Assembly: GCA_001817755.1 (NCBI GenBank)
Contig: MHIY01000023.1
Coordinates: 77,768 to 90,147 of the forward strand
Source: Candidatus Colwellbacteria bacterium RIFCSPLOWO2_01_FULL_48_10
Lineage (GTDB): Bacteria > Patescibacteriota > Minisyncoccia > UBA6257 > Colwellbacteraceae
DNA: 12,380 nt
Direction: 5' to 3'
Shown here: positions 1 to 6,269 of the stretch, one piece after another
Layout: the number at the start of each line of letters is the position of its first letter
How positions within the stretch are numbered: position 1 is the first letter of the stretch
Made by a program: the position numbers and the translations under genes
The notes under the pieces: generated by a model
The model's input: only the letters and a program-made list of their open reading frames with translations
Database searches by the model: none
What the model was told of the DNA's origin: nothing

Positions 1-2
1 AG

Positions 3-128
3 TCCGTTGAGCATGAACCGGCATTCAGCCATCACAGGAACACTGGAGGGGGTTTTATGCGTCCGCGCGGGCATGGCGGCGGAATGAGAAATAGCGGCGG
101 ACGGCCACGATATAGGCAGTCACGCTAG
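3..128 (+). CDS. C-terminal tail of an unidentified Gly/Arg-rich protein (partial)
   Basis: An open frame enters from the left edge and ends at TAG 126-128, giving 41 residues. The tail is rich in Gly, Arg and His, with GGG, RGHGGG and SGGRPRYRQSR segments. Such basic, flexible RGG-like tails are common at the C-terminus of bacterial DEAD-box RNA helicases and glycine-rich RNA-binding proteins, so an RNA-binding role is plausible but not shown. The stop overlaps the stop of the convergent peptidase gene (shared CTAG at 125-128), which supports both frames being real. The other two plus-strand frames here are broken by stops. Identity needs the upstream sequence. Confidence 0.5.
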   Translation, partial: SVEHEPAFSHHRNTGGGFMRPRGHGGGMRNSGGRPRYRQSR

Positions 129-1972
129 CTTCTCCTTGTTTCCACTACTTCGCTGAAGCTTTGTAGCGCAAGCAGCCAGGCGGAATACTTTTCTGCCATA
201 TCTTCAAAGCTTTTTGAATTATCGGCGATCGTTTTTGTGCCATGGACTATTTTTATATTTGCGTTCAGCCGGACCGGCTTCGTGTATTCCGGAATGGGTT
301 TCATGATTTCCAGCCGTCTTCTGGCCTGGGATAGGAAGCTCTCAATATTCATGTTCGCATTTTCTATGAATGCTTCCGGCGAGAGGTCATAGCCCGTCGC
401 GATTTTTATGAACTCGCCGAATTTTTTGCTCGAACCAGGTGCCCAAATTTCCATCATCTCCCTGCCGACATTCGGATTGTCGACGATGTAGCCATATTTT
501 TCGTAAAAATACTTTTTCCACTGTTCGAGTCCGAGTATGGCTAGCCCATAGGCGTGGTAGTACGCTGAGCTGTCTGAGTGATAAATATGTGGTATTGCAA
601 GGGGAGAAAGAGAATCTTCGCTCCGGTCGGTATATTTTCGGTGCATCTCTTTTGCGATTTCCATCGTTTTCTCTTTGGTCAAATTCTCTGTTTCATAGAT
701 TCTTTTCTCGAAGTTGGATGTCATCATGATCTGGTGCAAACCGAGAGGCGAAAGCATCCTCATTTTTCTGGTTTTTTTCTCGAATAGGTCAAATGGATAA
801 CTGTTGCCGTTTTTGTCTTTTGCGTAGCGTACGCGCCATTCGATGCTTCCGAACATCGCTTCCAGAAATTGGCTGTGCGTTTCGGCCCAGGCGATCGAGG
901 CTGGGGGCCACTCGGTGTTCAAGCAGACTTCCATTTCCTCGGAGTTCAACCGATCGGCGGCATGCCCGCCTTCGTGGAAAAGAGTCCTCATTCCTTCGGC
1001 CCCGGCTCCTATCTGCCCGTACACGACATTGCAGGTAAAGTTTGCGGCTCCCGGATTCCGTTTACCGCCGTTGAAATTAACAACCATCGGATAGTGACAA
1101 AAGCCGTTGTTGTGCTTGCCGGCCCTATCCAAGAGGTCGAGCTGGAGCATGCCGCCCTTGAAGTCGATGCCCAGAGCGGAGAACGACCGGCCCCATCTCA
1201 CGAGCGCCGAGTCGAAGGTGCAATATGGATCTTCTTCCTGGGTAAACTGCCCCGACATCATGTAGGCGAAGTTCCAGGGCTTGCGCAGGCCGGGCATCGT
1301 CTTTTCCAGCTCGCGGATCTTTTCCAGCGCGCCTTTGGTTTCTTCGTAAATTTTGTCGAAGAGGCCGAAGACCTGATCTTTGGTCATTCCCTCGTTCATG
1401 TGGAGGCGATAGGCGTAGAAATCCTCGTAGCCGAGAGCCTTCGCATATTTATTGCGCAGTCCCACGACTTTTATAAAATCATCCAAAACGGTCGTAGAAA
1501 GCTCTTCAAGAGCAGTGAAGCATGCTTTGCGGATATCTTCGTTTGGATCTGTCGCCATCATCATGTGCATTTTTATTTTTGATGCGGGAGTAAATGCCTG
1601 CGTTTTGGGGTTGATGTATCCCTCGGCCTGCGTGGTAAGCGTCTGCGCGATCTTGGATTCGAGTTTCGCTATCTCATCGCCCACCAACGCGAGTTCCGGC
1701 GGGGCCTGGTAAAGCTGGAAGAAGTCTACCCAGATCTTCAGCCGTTTCTTTTCGGCCGGGGACGTTGCCGACATTTCGATCATCGCCTTCGTTTCGTTAA
1801 GGTTATTGGCTTCAGACCGGAAAGCGTCTCGCGCCTTTTCGGCTTTGTTCATTTCGTTTGCCATGGAACGGTCGCCCATGTTGACGACCCAATAAAGCTC
1901 CTCGAATTTTCGGTGGAGCTCGGTGTAATCCAAGTTTAATCTGTCGAGTAAGGTTTCGGCGGGTGACGGCAT
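125..1972 (-). CDS. M3 family zinc oligoendopeptidase
   Basis: Probable cytoplasmic zinc metallopeptidase that cleaves short peptides (oligoendopeptidase F / thimet oligopeptidase clan, family M3). Numbered from the ATG at 1981 (618 aa), the zinc motif HEGGH is at 336-340, with the third ligand Glu367 in an AETHSQFLEA block about 27 residues later. The C-terminal M3 substrate-binding region is visible as PHIYHSDSSAYYHAYG (His465, Tyr475/476). Length is typical of the family. There is no signal peptide. Two in-frame starts are possible: ATG 1981 and ATG 1972. The 1981 ATG overlaps a TATAAT box, so an RNA made from that box would begin near 1972 and use the second ATG; this is why 1972 is listed. 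The gene is divergent from the DUF192 gene and tail-overlaps the partial gene at its 3' end. Peptide recycling for amino acids is the likely role. Confidence 0.92.
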   Translation of the reverse strand: MPSPAETLLDRLNLDYTELHRKFEELYWVVNMGDRSMANEMNKAEKARDAFRSEANNLNETKAMIEMSATSPAEKKRLKIWVDFFQLYQAPPELALVGDEIAKLESKIAQTLTTQAEGYINPKTQAFTPASKIKMHMMMATDPNEDIRKACFTALEELSTTVLDDFIKVVGLRNKYAKALGYEDFYAYRLHMNEGMTKDQVFGLFDKIYEETKGALEKIRELEKTMPGLRKPWNFAYMMSGQFTQEEDPYCTFDSALVRWGRSFSALGIDFKGGMLQLDLLDRAGKHNNGFCHYPMVVNFNGGKRNPGAANFTCNVVYGQIGAGAEGMRTLFHEGGHAADRLNSEEMEVCLNTEWPPASIAWAETHSQFLEAMFGSIEWRVRYAKDKNGNSYPFDLFEKKTRKMRMLSPLGLHQIMMTSNFEKRIYETENLTKEKTMEIAKEMHRKYTDRSEDSLSPLAIPHIYHSDSSAYYHAYGLAILGLEQWKKYFYEKYGYIVDNPNVGREMMEIWAPGSSKKFGEFIKIATGYDLSPEAFIENANMNIESFLSQARRRLEIMKPIPEYTKPVRLNANIKIVHGTKTIADNSKSFEDMAEKYSAWLLALQSFSEVVETRRS

Positions 1973-1979
1973 TTGGGTC

Positions 1980-1985
1980 ATTATA
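1980..1985 (-). promoter_or_regulatory. -10 element (TATAAT) of the M3 peptidase gene
   Basis: On the minus strand a perfect TATAAT lies 7 nt before the ATG at 1972 and overlaps the ATG at 1981. The candidate -35, TGGAAC at a 17-bp spacing, is a weak match. This placement predicts a leaderless transcript. Confidence 0.45.
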
Positions 1986-2027
1986 AGACTTTTGTTTAGT
2001 TCGTTCCATGGGCTGGGTTGTTTCTGT

Positions 2028-2033
2028 TATTAT
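2028..2033 (+). promoter_or_regulatory. -10-like element (TATTAT) of the DUF192 gene
   Basis: TATTAT lies 8 nt before ATG 2042. No clear -35 and no Shine-Dalgarno sequence are visible between it and the start. The spacing matches that of the other first-gene promoters in this window. Confidence 0.35.
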
Positions 2034-2041
2034 TGATTTGC

Positions 2042-2503
2042 ATGAATTTGCCCAACTTAAGTTTAAAAAGGAGATATCTCGGTTGGTTTGTCGTTATAGC
2101 GACGGCGTTGGCTTTTTGGGGCCATACATTCATTCCGGCCACTCCAGCCGTGGATATCGGCCGCGTGCATATTCCAGTCGAGATAGCGAGAGACGATGCG
2201 TCGCTCCAGAAGGGCCTTTCAGGCAGAGTTTCACTGGATCCAGAAAAAGGGATGCTGTTTGTTTTCCCAAAACCCGACATATATCCATTTTGGATGCCGG
2301 ATATGTATTTTCCTATCGATATCATCTGGATCAATAGCGGCTATGTGGTGGATATAACCGCGGATGTTCCGAATGATTTTGACCCTCATAACCCGAAGTT
2401 CTACGCGCCAAAAACGCCGGTGCAGTACGTGCTGGAAGTAAATGCAGGTTTTGCGAGAACCCAGAATATAAACATCGGAGACAAGGCGGTTCTGAGAATT
2501 TAA
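2042..2503 (+). CDS. DUF192 family membrane-anchored extracytoplasmic protein
   Basis: A 153-residue protein of the DUF192 family (PF02643), whose biochemical function is not established. The N-terminus (MNLPNLSLKRRY, then a hydrophobic stretch to about residue 28) looks like a signal anchor that places the domain outside the cytoplasm. Family hallmarks follow in order: DASLQKGLSGR, GMLFVFP, FWMPDMYFPIDIIWI, a VVDI strand, and YVLEVNAGFARTQNINIGD near the C-terminus. The frame also contains an upstream TTG at 2018, but ATG 2042 gives a normal signal anchor (Lys/Arg then hydrophobic) and suits the -10-like box 8 nt upstream. It is divergent from the M3 peptidase with only about 70 bp between starts, and is followed by a perfect palindrome. 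Confidence 0.88.
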   Translation: MNLPNLSLKRRYLGWFVVIATALAFWGHTFIPATPAVDIGRVHIPVEIARDDASLQKGLSGRVSLDPEKGMLFVFPKPDIYPFWMPDMYFPIDIIWINSGYVVDITADVPNDFDPHNPKFYAPKTPVQYVLEVNAGFARTQNINIGDKAVLRI

Positions 2504-2516
2504 ATAATTGCGCCTG

Positions 2517-2554
2517 TATCACGCTTCGCTCACGATCGTGAGCGAAGCGTGATA
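2517..2554. terminator. Perfect 38-bp palindrome between convergent genes (possible bidirectional terminator)
   Basis: The left arm TATCACGCTTCGCTCACGA is followed directly by its exact reverse complement, centred on CGATCG. In RNA it would fold into a 17-bp stem with a GATC loop on either strand. It begins 14 bp after the DUF192 stop and ends 44 bp before the end of the convergent MazG-like gene. Position argues for a two-way terminator. However, no proper U-tract follows on either side (only TGTGGTTTTG on plus), so a canonical intrinsic terminator is not proven. Confidence 0.6.
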
Positions 2555-2597
2555 TGTGGTTTTGAACAATCCCAATAAGCTGACACCAACTAAGCCT

Positions 2598-2909
2598 TTA
2601 TTTCCAAACTCTTTTGTTGTTCTCTTCCTCTTTCTTCCAGAATGCTTTTTCCAGATCAAGACCTAAGATATTTGAGAGATGAAGAGTATAGATCAGGATA
2701 TCTGCAAGTTCTTCTTCCATTGCGTAAATCCGCTCCTTGTCATCCGTTTTGATGCCGGAGTGTTTTCTTATCGCTCTAGCTAACTCTCCAAGCTCCTCGG
2801 TCATCAAGAGAAGCGTATCCCTGGCGCTTTCGTGGCCAAATCCGCGTTCCTCGGCTTTCTGTTTATAGTATTTCTGCAGATCTGCAAGAGTTTTAATGTT
2901 TTTGTTCAT
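2598..2909 (-). CDS. MazG-like nucleotide pyrophosphohydrolase
   Basis: A 103-residue all-alpha protein of the MazG / dCTPase-like NTP pyrophosphohydrolase superfamily, which hydrolyses (d)NTPs to (d)NMP and PPi for house-cleaning of non-canonical nucleotides. The metal-binding motif is visible: TEELGEL supplies Glu38, Glu39 and Glu42, and EEELADILIY supplies Glu67 and Asp70, matching the EExxE...ExxD pattern. A single short MazG domain is the rule for this subgroup. The start at ATG 2909 sits 8 nt after a TATAAT box. It is separated from the upstream cold-shock gene by a strong terminator, so it is probably transcribed on its own. The exact substrate cannot be read from the sequence. Confidence 0.85.
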   Translation of the reverse strand: MNKNIKTLADLQKYYKQKAEERGFGHESARDTLLLMTEELGELARAIRKHSGIKTDDKERIYAMEEELADILIYTLHLSNILGLDLEKAFWKKEEENNKRVWK

Positions 2910-2917
2910 AGAGTTAT

Positions 2918-2923
2918 ATTATA
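2918..2923 (-). promoter_or_regulatory. -10 element (TATAAT) of the MazG-like gene
   Basis: A perfect TATAAT on the minus strand, preceded by GTG, lies 8 nt before ATG 2909. No Shine-Dalgarno sequence fits in the gap. It lies just downstream of the cold-shock gene's terminator, consistent with an independent promoter. Confidence 0.55.
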
Positions 2924-2949
2924 CACCAGCTAGTTTGCAGACGAACAAG

Positions 2950-2990
2950 AAAACCGCCCCATGCCCAAAAGGGGCAGACGGGGCGGTTTT
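2950..2990 (-). terminator. Rho-independent terminator of the cold-shock gene
   Basis: Read on minus, AAAACCGCCCC pairs with GGGGCGGTTTT (11 bp). An inner TGCCC/GGGCA stem closes a short loop, and a T-rich run (TTTTCTTGTT) follows. The element begins 13 bp after the cold-shock stop codon. The A/T symmetry might allow some function on plus as well, but no plus-strand gene ends here. Confidence 0.88.
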
Positions 2991-3003
2991 GCTTGCGTGG
3001 CGG

Positions 3004-3201
3004 TTAGGCGCGCGATACGTTCTTGGCGGCCGGGCCTTTGTCAGTCTCGACGACCTCAAAGGTGACGGCATCGCCGACCTTCAATTCATCGAACATAACG
3101 CCAGCCAACTCCTTGGAGTGGAAGAACAGATCCTTCGCCTCGCCTTCGCGGGCAATGAATCCGAATCCCTTCTCGGTCAGGGTCTTGATAATTCCGTTCA
3201 T
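3004..3201 (-). CDS. csp: Cold-shock domain protein
   Basis: A 65-residue single cold-shock domain (OB fold) that binds single-stranded RNA/DNA and acts as an RNA chaperone. Both RNA-binding motifs are clear: RNP1 as KGFGFI (residues 11-16) and RNP2 as DLFFHS (24-29), followed by the usual VGDAVTFEV strand and a KGPAAKNV end. Family members are 65-70 residues, so ATG 3201 is the start; the frame can be extended 13 codons upstream, but that extension is not part of the family. It has its own terminator and an A-rich upstream leader, unlike most genes in this window. Confidence 0.95.
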   Translation of the reverse strand: MNGIIKTLTEKGFGFIAREGEAKDLFFHSKELAGVMFDELKVGDAVTFEVVETDKGPAAKNVSRA

Positions 3202-3274
3202 GTTATTGTTTTTTATTTTGTGAAATTCGACTTGTTTCAACGCCTATCACAATAGAACATAATCGGGATTTATA
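3202..3274 (-). promoter_or_regulatory. Probable promoter and A-rich 5' leader of the cold-shock gene
   Basis: On minus, a TATAAA box at 3269-3274 (with TTTGCC about 16 bp upstream as a weak -35) would start RNA near 3262. That leaves a leader of about 60 nt ending in an A-rich run before ATG 3201, without a Shine-Dalgarno sequence. Long leaders are typical of csp genes. The start site is inferred, not shown. Confidence 0.35.
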
Positions 3275-3310
3275 CAAATTTTAGAAATGCGGCAAATTTA
3301 ACGATGTGCA

Positions 3311-3319
3311 TGATATAAT
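3311..3319 (+). promoter_or_regulatory. Extended -10 promoter (TGATATAAT) of the hypothetical gene
   Basis: A perfect TATAAT (3314-3319) with the extended-10 TG one base upstream. It lies exactly 7 nt before ATG 3327, so transcription would start at or next to that ATG. No -35 is evident, as expected for extended -10 promoters. Confidence 0.6.
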
Positions 3320-3326
3320 GCGCACT

Positions 3327-3770
3327 ATGGAATTAGAATCTAGAAGGGGCCATGAAAGCCAAGAGAAGAGGAGTATGAATGAACAGGAAACCAAGCTTTT
3401 TCTCGAAAGTAAAGGCATTAAGCCATTACTAGAGTGGCAGCCAAACCAGCCCGCCCTTTATGTTTTTGAAGACCTTTACCGAGGCGACGACACATTAATG
3501 CCTTTTAAAAATTTTCCCCCGGATCGCAGGCCGAGCATAGCGCGCATAGATGACCCGACAAGCCTTCGGGATGCTAGATACGGCGGAATACCTGGCCGTG
3601 TCATTCGCGATCTTGAAAACGAAGGCACGCGAGTAGATTTATATGCAATTGATCCAGAAACCCAGCAACCAGTGTTGGCGGTTTCGGAATATAAGATAAA
3701 GCTATATCAAGTGAAGATGGAGAATCTTTTTGAGTCGGCAGACGAATTATTTCCGCGGGGACGAAAGTAG
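3327..3770 (+). CDS. Hypothetical protein, 147 aa
   Basis: Not recognised. It is a soluble, charged protein without a signal peptide or membrane segment. The N-terminus is polar (MELESRRGHESQEKRS), followed by a likely globular part with a LEWQPNQPALYVFEDLY segment, a Pro/Arg-rich middle (FPPDRRPSIARIDDP) and a strand-like C-terminal part ending ELFPRGRK. ATG 3327 is chosen because an extended -10 box lies 7 nt upstream. ATG 3375 (MNEQETK), preceded by a GAGGAG run that is too close for normal Shine-Dalgarno spacing, is the main alternative and would give 131 aa. Its last 24 bp overlap the end of the convergent PRPP-synthetase gene. Confidence 0.7.
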   Translation: MELESRRGHESQEKRSMNEQETKLFLESKGIKPLLEWQPNQPALYVFEDLYRGDDTLMPFKNFPPDRRPSIARIDDPTSLRDARYGGIPGRVIRDLENEGTRVDLYAIDPETQQPVLAVSEYKIKLYQVKMENLFESADELFPRGRK

Positions 3771-4637
3771 ATATTTTTTTATCAGCCCCGCCGCAGACAA
3801 TTCTTTGATTAGTTTCGAGGTGGTTTTTTTCGGAATACTGTTGGTCGCATATATTGCTTTTACGCCGAATTTGGATAGCTGTTTCCATTTTGCGCCGGTG
3901 AACTGCCCATGGGTTACGAAGATATAGATTTCGTCGAATCCTAACCGCCTCAGTTCTTTGACCGCGCTTATCAGGGTCGCGCCCGTGTCGAGAATGTCAT
4001 CATAGATTACCGCGATTTTTTCAATATCACCGTGATATTTTAGATGTTTCGTATAATTGTTTGTCCTGACCTTTTTGAAATAGCCGAATTGGCGGCAGCG
4101 CAGGAGTTCCGCAAGTTTGCCCGCGCGCGCCTTTGCGCCCTCGTCTGGCGCTATCACGCAATAATCCTGAAGGCAGATTTTTCTGATCTGATCGGCGAAA
4201 AGCTGGACCGTTTCGATTGATACCAACTTGTTTTTGAACATTTTTCGGCCGTATTCATTATGAAGATCAAGTGAAATTATGTTGTCGAATTTTGAGGACA
4301 AAAAGATGTTTGACAAGCTTTTCATGCCCCAGCTTTTATCCGGTTCACTTTTGTCCTGCCGGGACAAAGAAAAGTAGGGGACTACGGCTATAACTTTCTT
4401 CGCCCCGTCCTTTTTCAGCAGATCAGATAGGAATAATAGGTCGATAAGCTCGTTTGGCGCAGATATTCCACCCAAGATGGCGCAATTTTCACCCGCCACT
4501 TTAGACTTTAAGATAAGCTGGCTTTCTCCGTTCGGAAATATGCGTTTCTCGAACCCGCCCCGCTTTATTTTTTCGGATTTCCCGCGCGCGATCTCCTGCG
4601 CCAGCTTTTTATATTCAGGCAAATTAAAAATCAACAT
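3747..4637 (-). CDS. prs: Divergent ribose-phosphate pyrophosphokinase (PRPP synthetase)-like protein
   Basis: A 296-residue type I phosphoribosyltransferase-fold protein resembling PRPP synthetase (ribose-5-phosphate + ATP to PRPP + AMP), the precursor step for nucleotide, His and Trp synthesis. Visible motifs from ATG 4637: FPNGES (34-39), PYFSLSRQDK (87-96, with the ATP-site RQD), SLDLHN (122-127), PDEGAKARA (164-172, PPi loop), a K-x-R flexible-loop pair in KKVR (188-191), and the PRPP motif DDILDTGAT (213-221). It is slightly shorter than the usual 310-320 residues and diverges between motifs. The frame runs upstream to 4751, but that part overlaps the permease gene, so ATG 4637 is preferred. 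It follows the exporter permease by 32 bp and is probably the last gene of that operon. Confidence 0.82.
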   Translation of the reverse strand: MLIFNLPEYKKLAQEIARGKSEKIKRGGFEKRIFPNGESQLILKSKVAGENCAILGGISAPNELIDLLFLSDLLKKDGAKKVIAVVPYFSLSRQDKSEPDKSWGMKSLSNIFLSSKFDNIISLDLHNEYGRKMFKNKLVSIETVQLFADQIRKICLQDYCVIAPDEGAKARAGKLAELLRCRQFGYFKKVRTNNYTKHLKYHGDIEKIAVIYDDILDTGATLISAVKELRRLGFDEIYIFVTHGQFTGAKWKQLSKFGVKAIYATNSIPKKTTSKLIKELSAAGLIKKYLLSSPRK

Positions 4638-4669
4638 TTTAGGCCTAATTAACCTAGTGTTTTCATGTA

Positions 4670-5464
4670 TCAGCTGCCGAAGGTCATGAAGTTCGAGCTT
4701 TCGTATTTCTTGATAGCCTTGTTGAACATGGCGACGGGGATGATGAGCCACACAATGGCTAGGGCGACGAGGATGGACAGCTTGGACATGGATATGTCGC
4801 GTATTATTTCTACCGGCAGGGCGCCCACGAGCAGGGAGGGAATGATGAACGTGAAGAAGAACCGCGTCGCCCCTTGGAATGCGCCGCCATGGAAGATGGC
4901 TGGCGTTAGGAATATTTCATAAAGGCTATTAGTCACTGATTCTGGGTCAGTAAAGAACAGACTCATCGCATATATTGCGGTTGATACACCCAGGAAGATG
5001 ATAGTTGAGAGAATGATTAGCAGCACCATGAGCGCTATTTGGTATAAGGTGACCGAAGTAATGATGCCGTAAATAACAAGACATATCACCCCGAAAAGCG
5101 TGTCTCCGAGCGTGGACGGAACGAACCACGATGTTCCGATGCGGAGTAAGAGGTTTTTTGGCGAGAGTATGAACCTGTCTAATCCGCCGGTTGCCACATA
5201 GTCAGGTAGTTTTCTAATGCCTGCGAATAGAAAATAGGCGAGGCCGTAACTTAAGGCTGTAAATCCCTGAAGAGCTATAATGTCCAATGCAGTCCAGCCG
5301 TTTATGACCCCGACGGACTTTACGAAATAGACCCACAGGATTATGAAAGCGATATTGTTTACGGCCATGCCGCCAACATTCATCAAAAAACTCGTGCGCA
5401 GTTCGACGTTGTTTTGGATGTTCTTTTTTATCGCATATAATGCGAAACGTAGTTCTTTAAACAT
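4670..5464 (-). CDS. ABC-2 type exporter permease (ABC2_membrane_6 / COG3694-like)
   Basis: A 264-residue integral membrane protein with about six hydrophobic segments. It resembles the COG3694 type of ABC-2 permease, with an N-terminal basic amphipathic lead (MFKELRFALYAIKKNIQNN), a VINGWTALDIIALQGF segment and a GGLDRFILSPKN segment that are characteristic of the group. It would form the heteromeric channel with the permease encoded just upstream, powered by the ATPase. The start at 5464 is fixed by a GGAGG site 8 nt upstream, which lies inside the last codons of the preceding gene. The exported substrate is unknown for most members; related systems handle lipids, drugs or peptides. Confidence 0.85.
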   Translation of the reverse strand: MFKELRFALYAIKKNIQNNVELRTSFLMNVGGMAVNNIAFIILWVYFVKSVGVINGWTALDIIALQGFTALSYGLAYFLFAGIRKLPDYVATGGLDRFILSPKNLLLRIGTSWFVPSTLGDTLFGVICLVIYGIITSVTLYQIALMVLLIILSTIIFLGVSTAIYAMSLFFTDPESVTNSLYEIFLTPAIFHGGAFQGATRFFFTFIIPSLLVGALPVEIIRDISMSKLSILVALAIVWLIIPVAMFNKAIKKYESSNFMTFGS

Positions 5465-5468
5465 GGTT

Positions 5469-6269
5469 TTATCCTCCGTTTACCGACACTTTTTGCCGCG
5501 CTTTCATGAACATTGTCCAGGCTAAGAGGCTAAGCGCGATGGTCCAGACAGCTTGAGCGCCTAGCATGAAGACCCACTGTTCGGCCCACGAATCATAGAC
5601 GGCATGTGTCATGAATTGGGATGCGCCGAAAGGACTATAGACGGTGAGCTTTTTCATGAAGTCGGGGAATAGGGCGAATGGCAGGAAGGATCCGCCTAGC
5701 ATCATTACTGCCTTATCTACTATCCAAAAAATAGGTGTTATTTCTTCTATCCAAAAGGCGAGCAGGCCGATGATGCTGTAAATGGCGAGGGAAAGCATTG
5801 TTGCGCCCAGAAAAACCGGGATGATGGTCAGTATAAAGATGGTGGTCGTCATCGTTGTGGGCAATCCAACAATGAGGACGAGCACGACTACCCCGACTAT
5901 AGTTATTGCCACAAATGAAAAAAGGCCCATGCCGATTTGCCACCAGACACGGTAGAGGAGATATGATATCGGTTTATTGAAAAGCGTTTCTACGTTGCCC
6001 GATCTCACATCTTGCATGATCGCTTTTGAAATATCACGCAGGCGGAAAACGGAGAACGAAAAGTAAAAGAACATGCTCCAGGCGGCCACGTTGAAAGTGA
6101 TGCCGCCGATCGTCCCGCCGTTCAGCTGGAAGACCCTTGAATAAAGTAGTAGCAAGATGCCGCAGCGCGCGATCATGGCGAAAGCATCGACCAAAAGTCG
6201 GCCGGGGTATTGCATCCGGTCGCGCGTGAGCGTGCTGATTATCTTACTGGCGATCCGGATCTCTCTCAT
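5469..6269 (-). CDS. ABC-2 type exporter permease (COG4587-like)
   Basis: A 266-residue polytopic membrane protein with about six hydrophobic segments, the second permease of the exporter. The pattern is typical of the COG4587 group: an N-terminal cytoplasmic lead (REIRIASKIISTLTRDRMQYPGR), then the cytoplasmic coupling segment around RDISKAIMQDVRSGNVETLFNKPISY, which has the usual 'G-x-(I/V/L)-E-x-x-L-x-x-P' look. The start at 6269 overlaps the end of the ATPase gene by 26 bp, indicating translational coupling. It ends 4 bp before the next permease starts. No obvious Shine-Dalgarno sequence precedes the ATG. Confidence 0.85.
   Translation of the reverse strand: MREIRIASKIISTLTRDRMQYPGRLLVDAFAMIARCGILLLLYSRVFQLNGGTIGGITFNVAAWSMFFYFSFSVFRLRDISKAIMQDVRSGNVETLFNKPISYLLYRVWWQIGMGLFSFVAITIVGVVVLVLIVGLPTTMTTTIFILTIIPVFLGATMLSLAIYSIIGLLAFWIEEITPIFWIVDKAVMMLGGSFLPFALFPDFMKKLTVYSPFGASQFMTHAVYDSWAEQWVFMLGAQAVWTIALSLLAWTMFMKARQKVSVNGG
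5473..5477 (-). promoter_or_regulatory. Shine-Dalgarno site (GGAGG) for the downstream permease
   Basis: GGAGG on the minus strand, 8 nt before ATG 5464, is embedded in the final Gly-Gly-stop codons of the upstream permease. It is the clearest canonical ribosome binding site in the window and belongs to an operon-internal gene, in contrast to first genes that show -10 boxes next to the ATG. Confidence 0.75.

Noticed and set aside
869..1582. 237-codon open frame on plus, antisense to the M3 peptidase
   Set aside because: It lies fully inside a well-supported peptidase gene with intact catalytic motifs, its translation shows no domain or plausible start signal, and GC-rich codon structure explains such shadow frames.
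2018..2041. TTG start giving an 8-residue longer DUF192 protein
   Set aside because: No ribosome site precedes it, it lies upstream of the probable -10 box, and the ATG at 2042 gives a normal signal anchor.
3202..3240. 13-residue upstream extension of the cold-shock protein
   Set aside because: The extension is not part of the cold-shock family; the domain begins with MNGIIK at 3201 and the upstream bases look like an A-rich leader.
4638..4751. N-terminal extension of the PRPP-synthetase-like frame to ATG 4751
   Set aside because: It overlaps the permease coding region by about 80 bp and adds 38 basic residues not found in the family; ATG 4637 gives the normal N-terminus.
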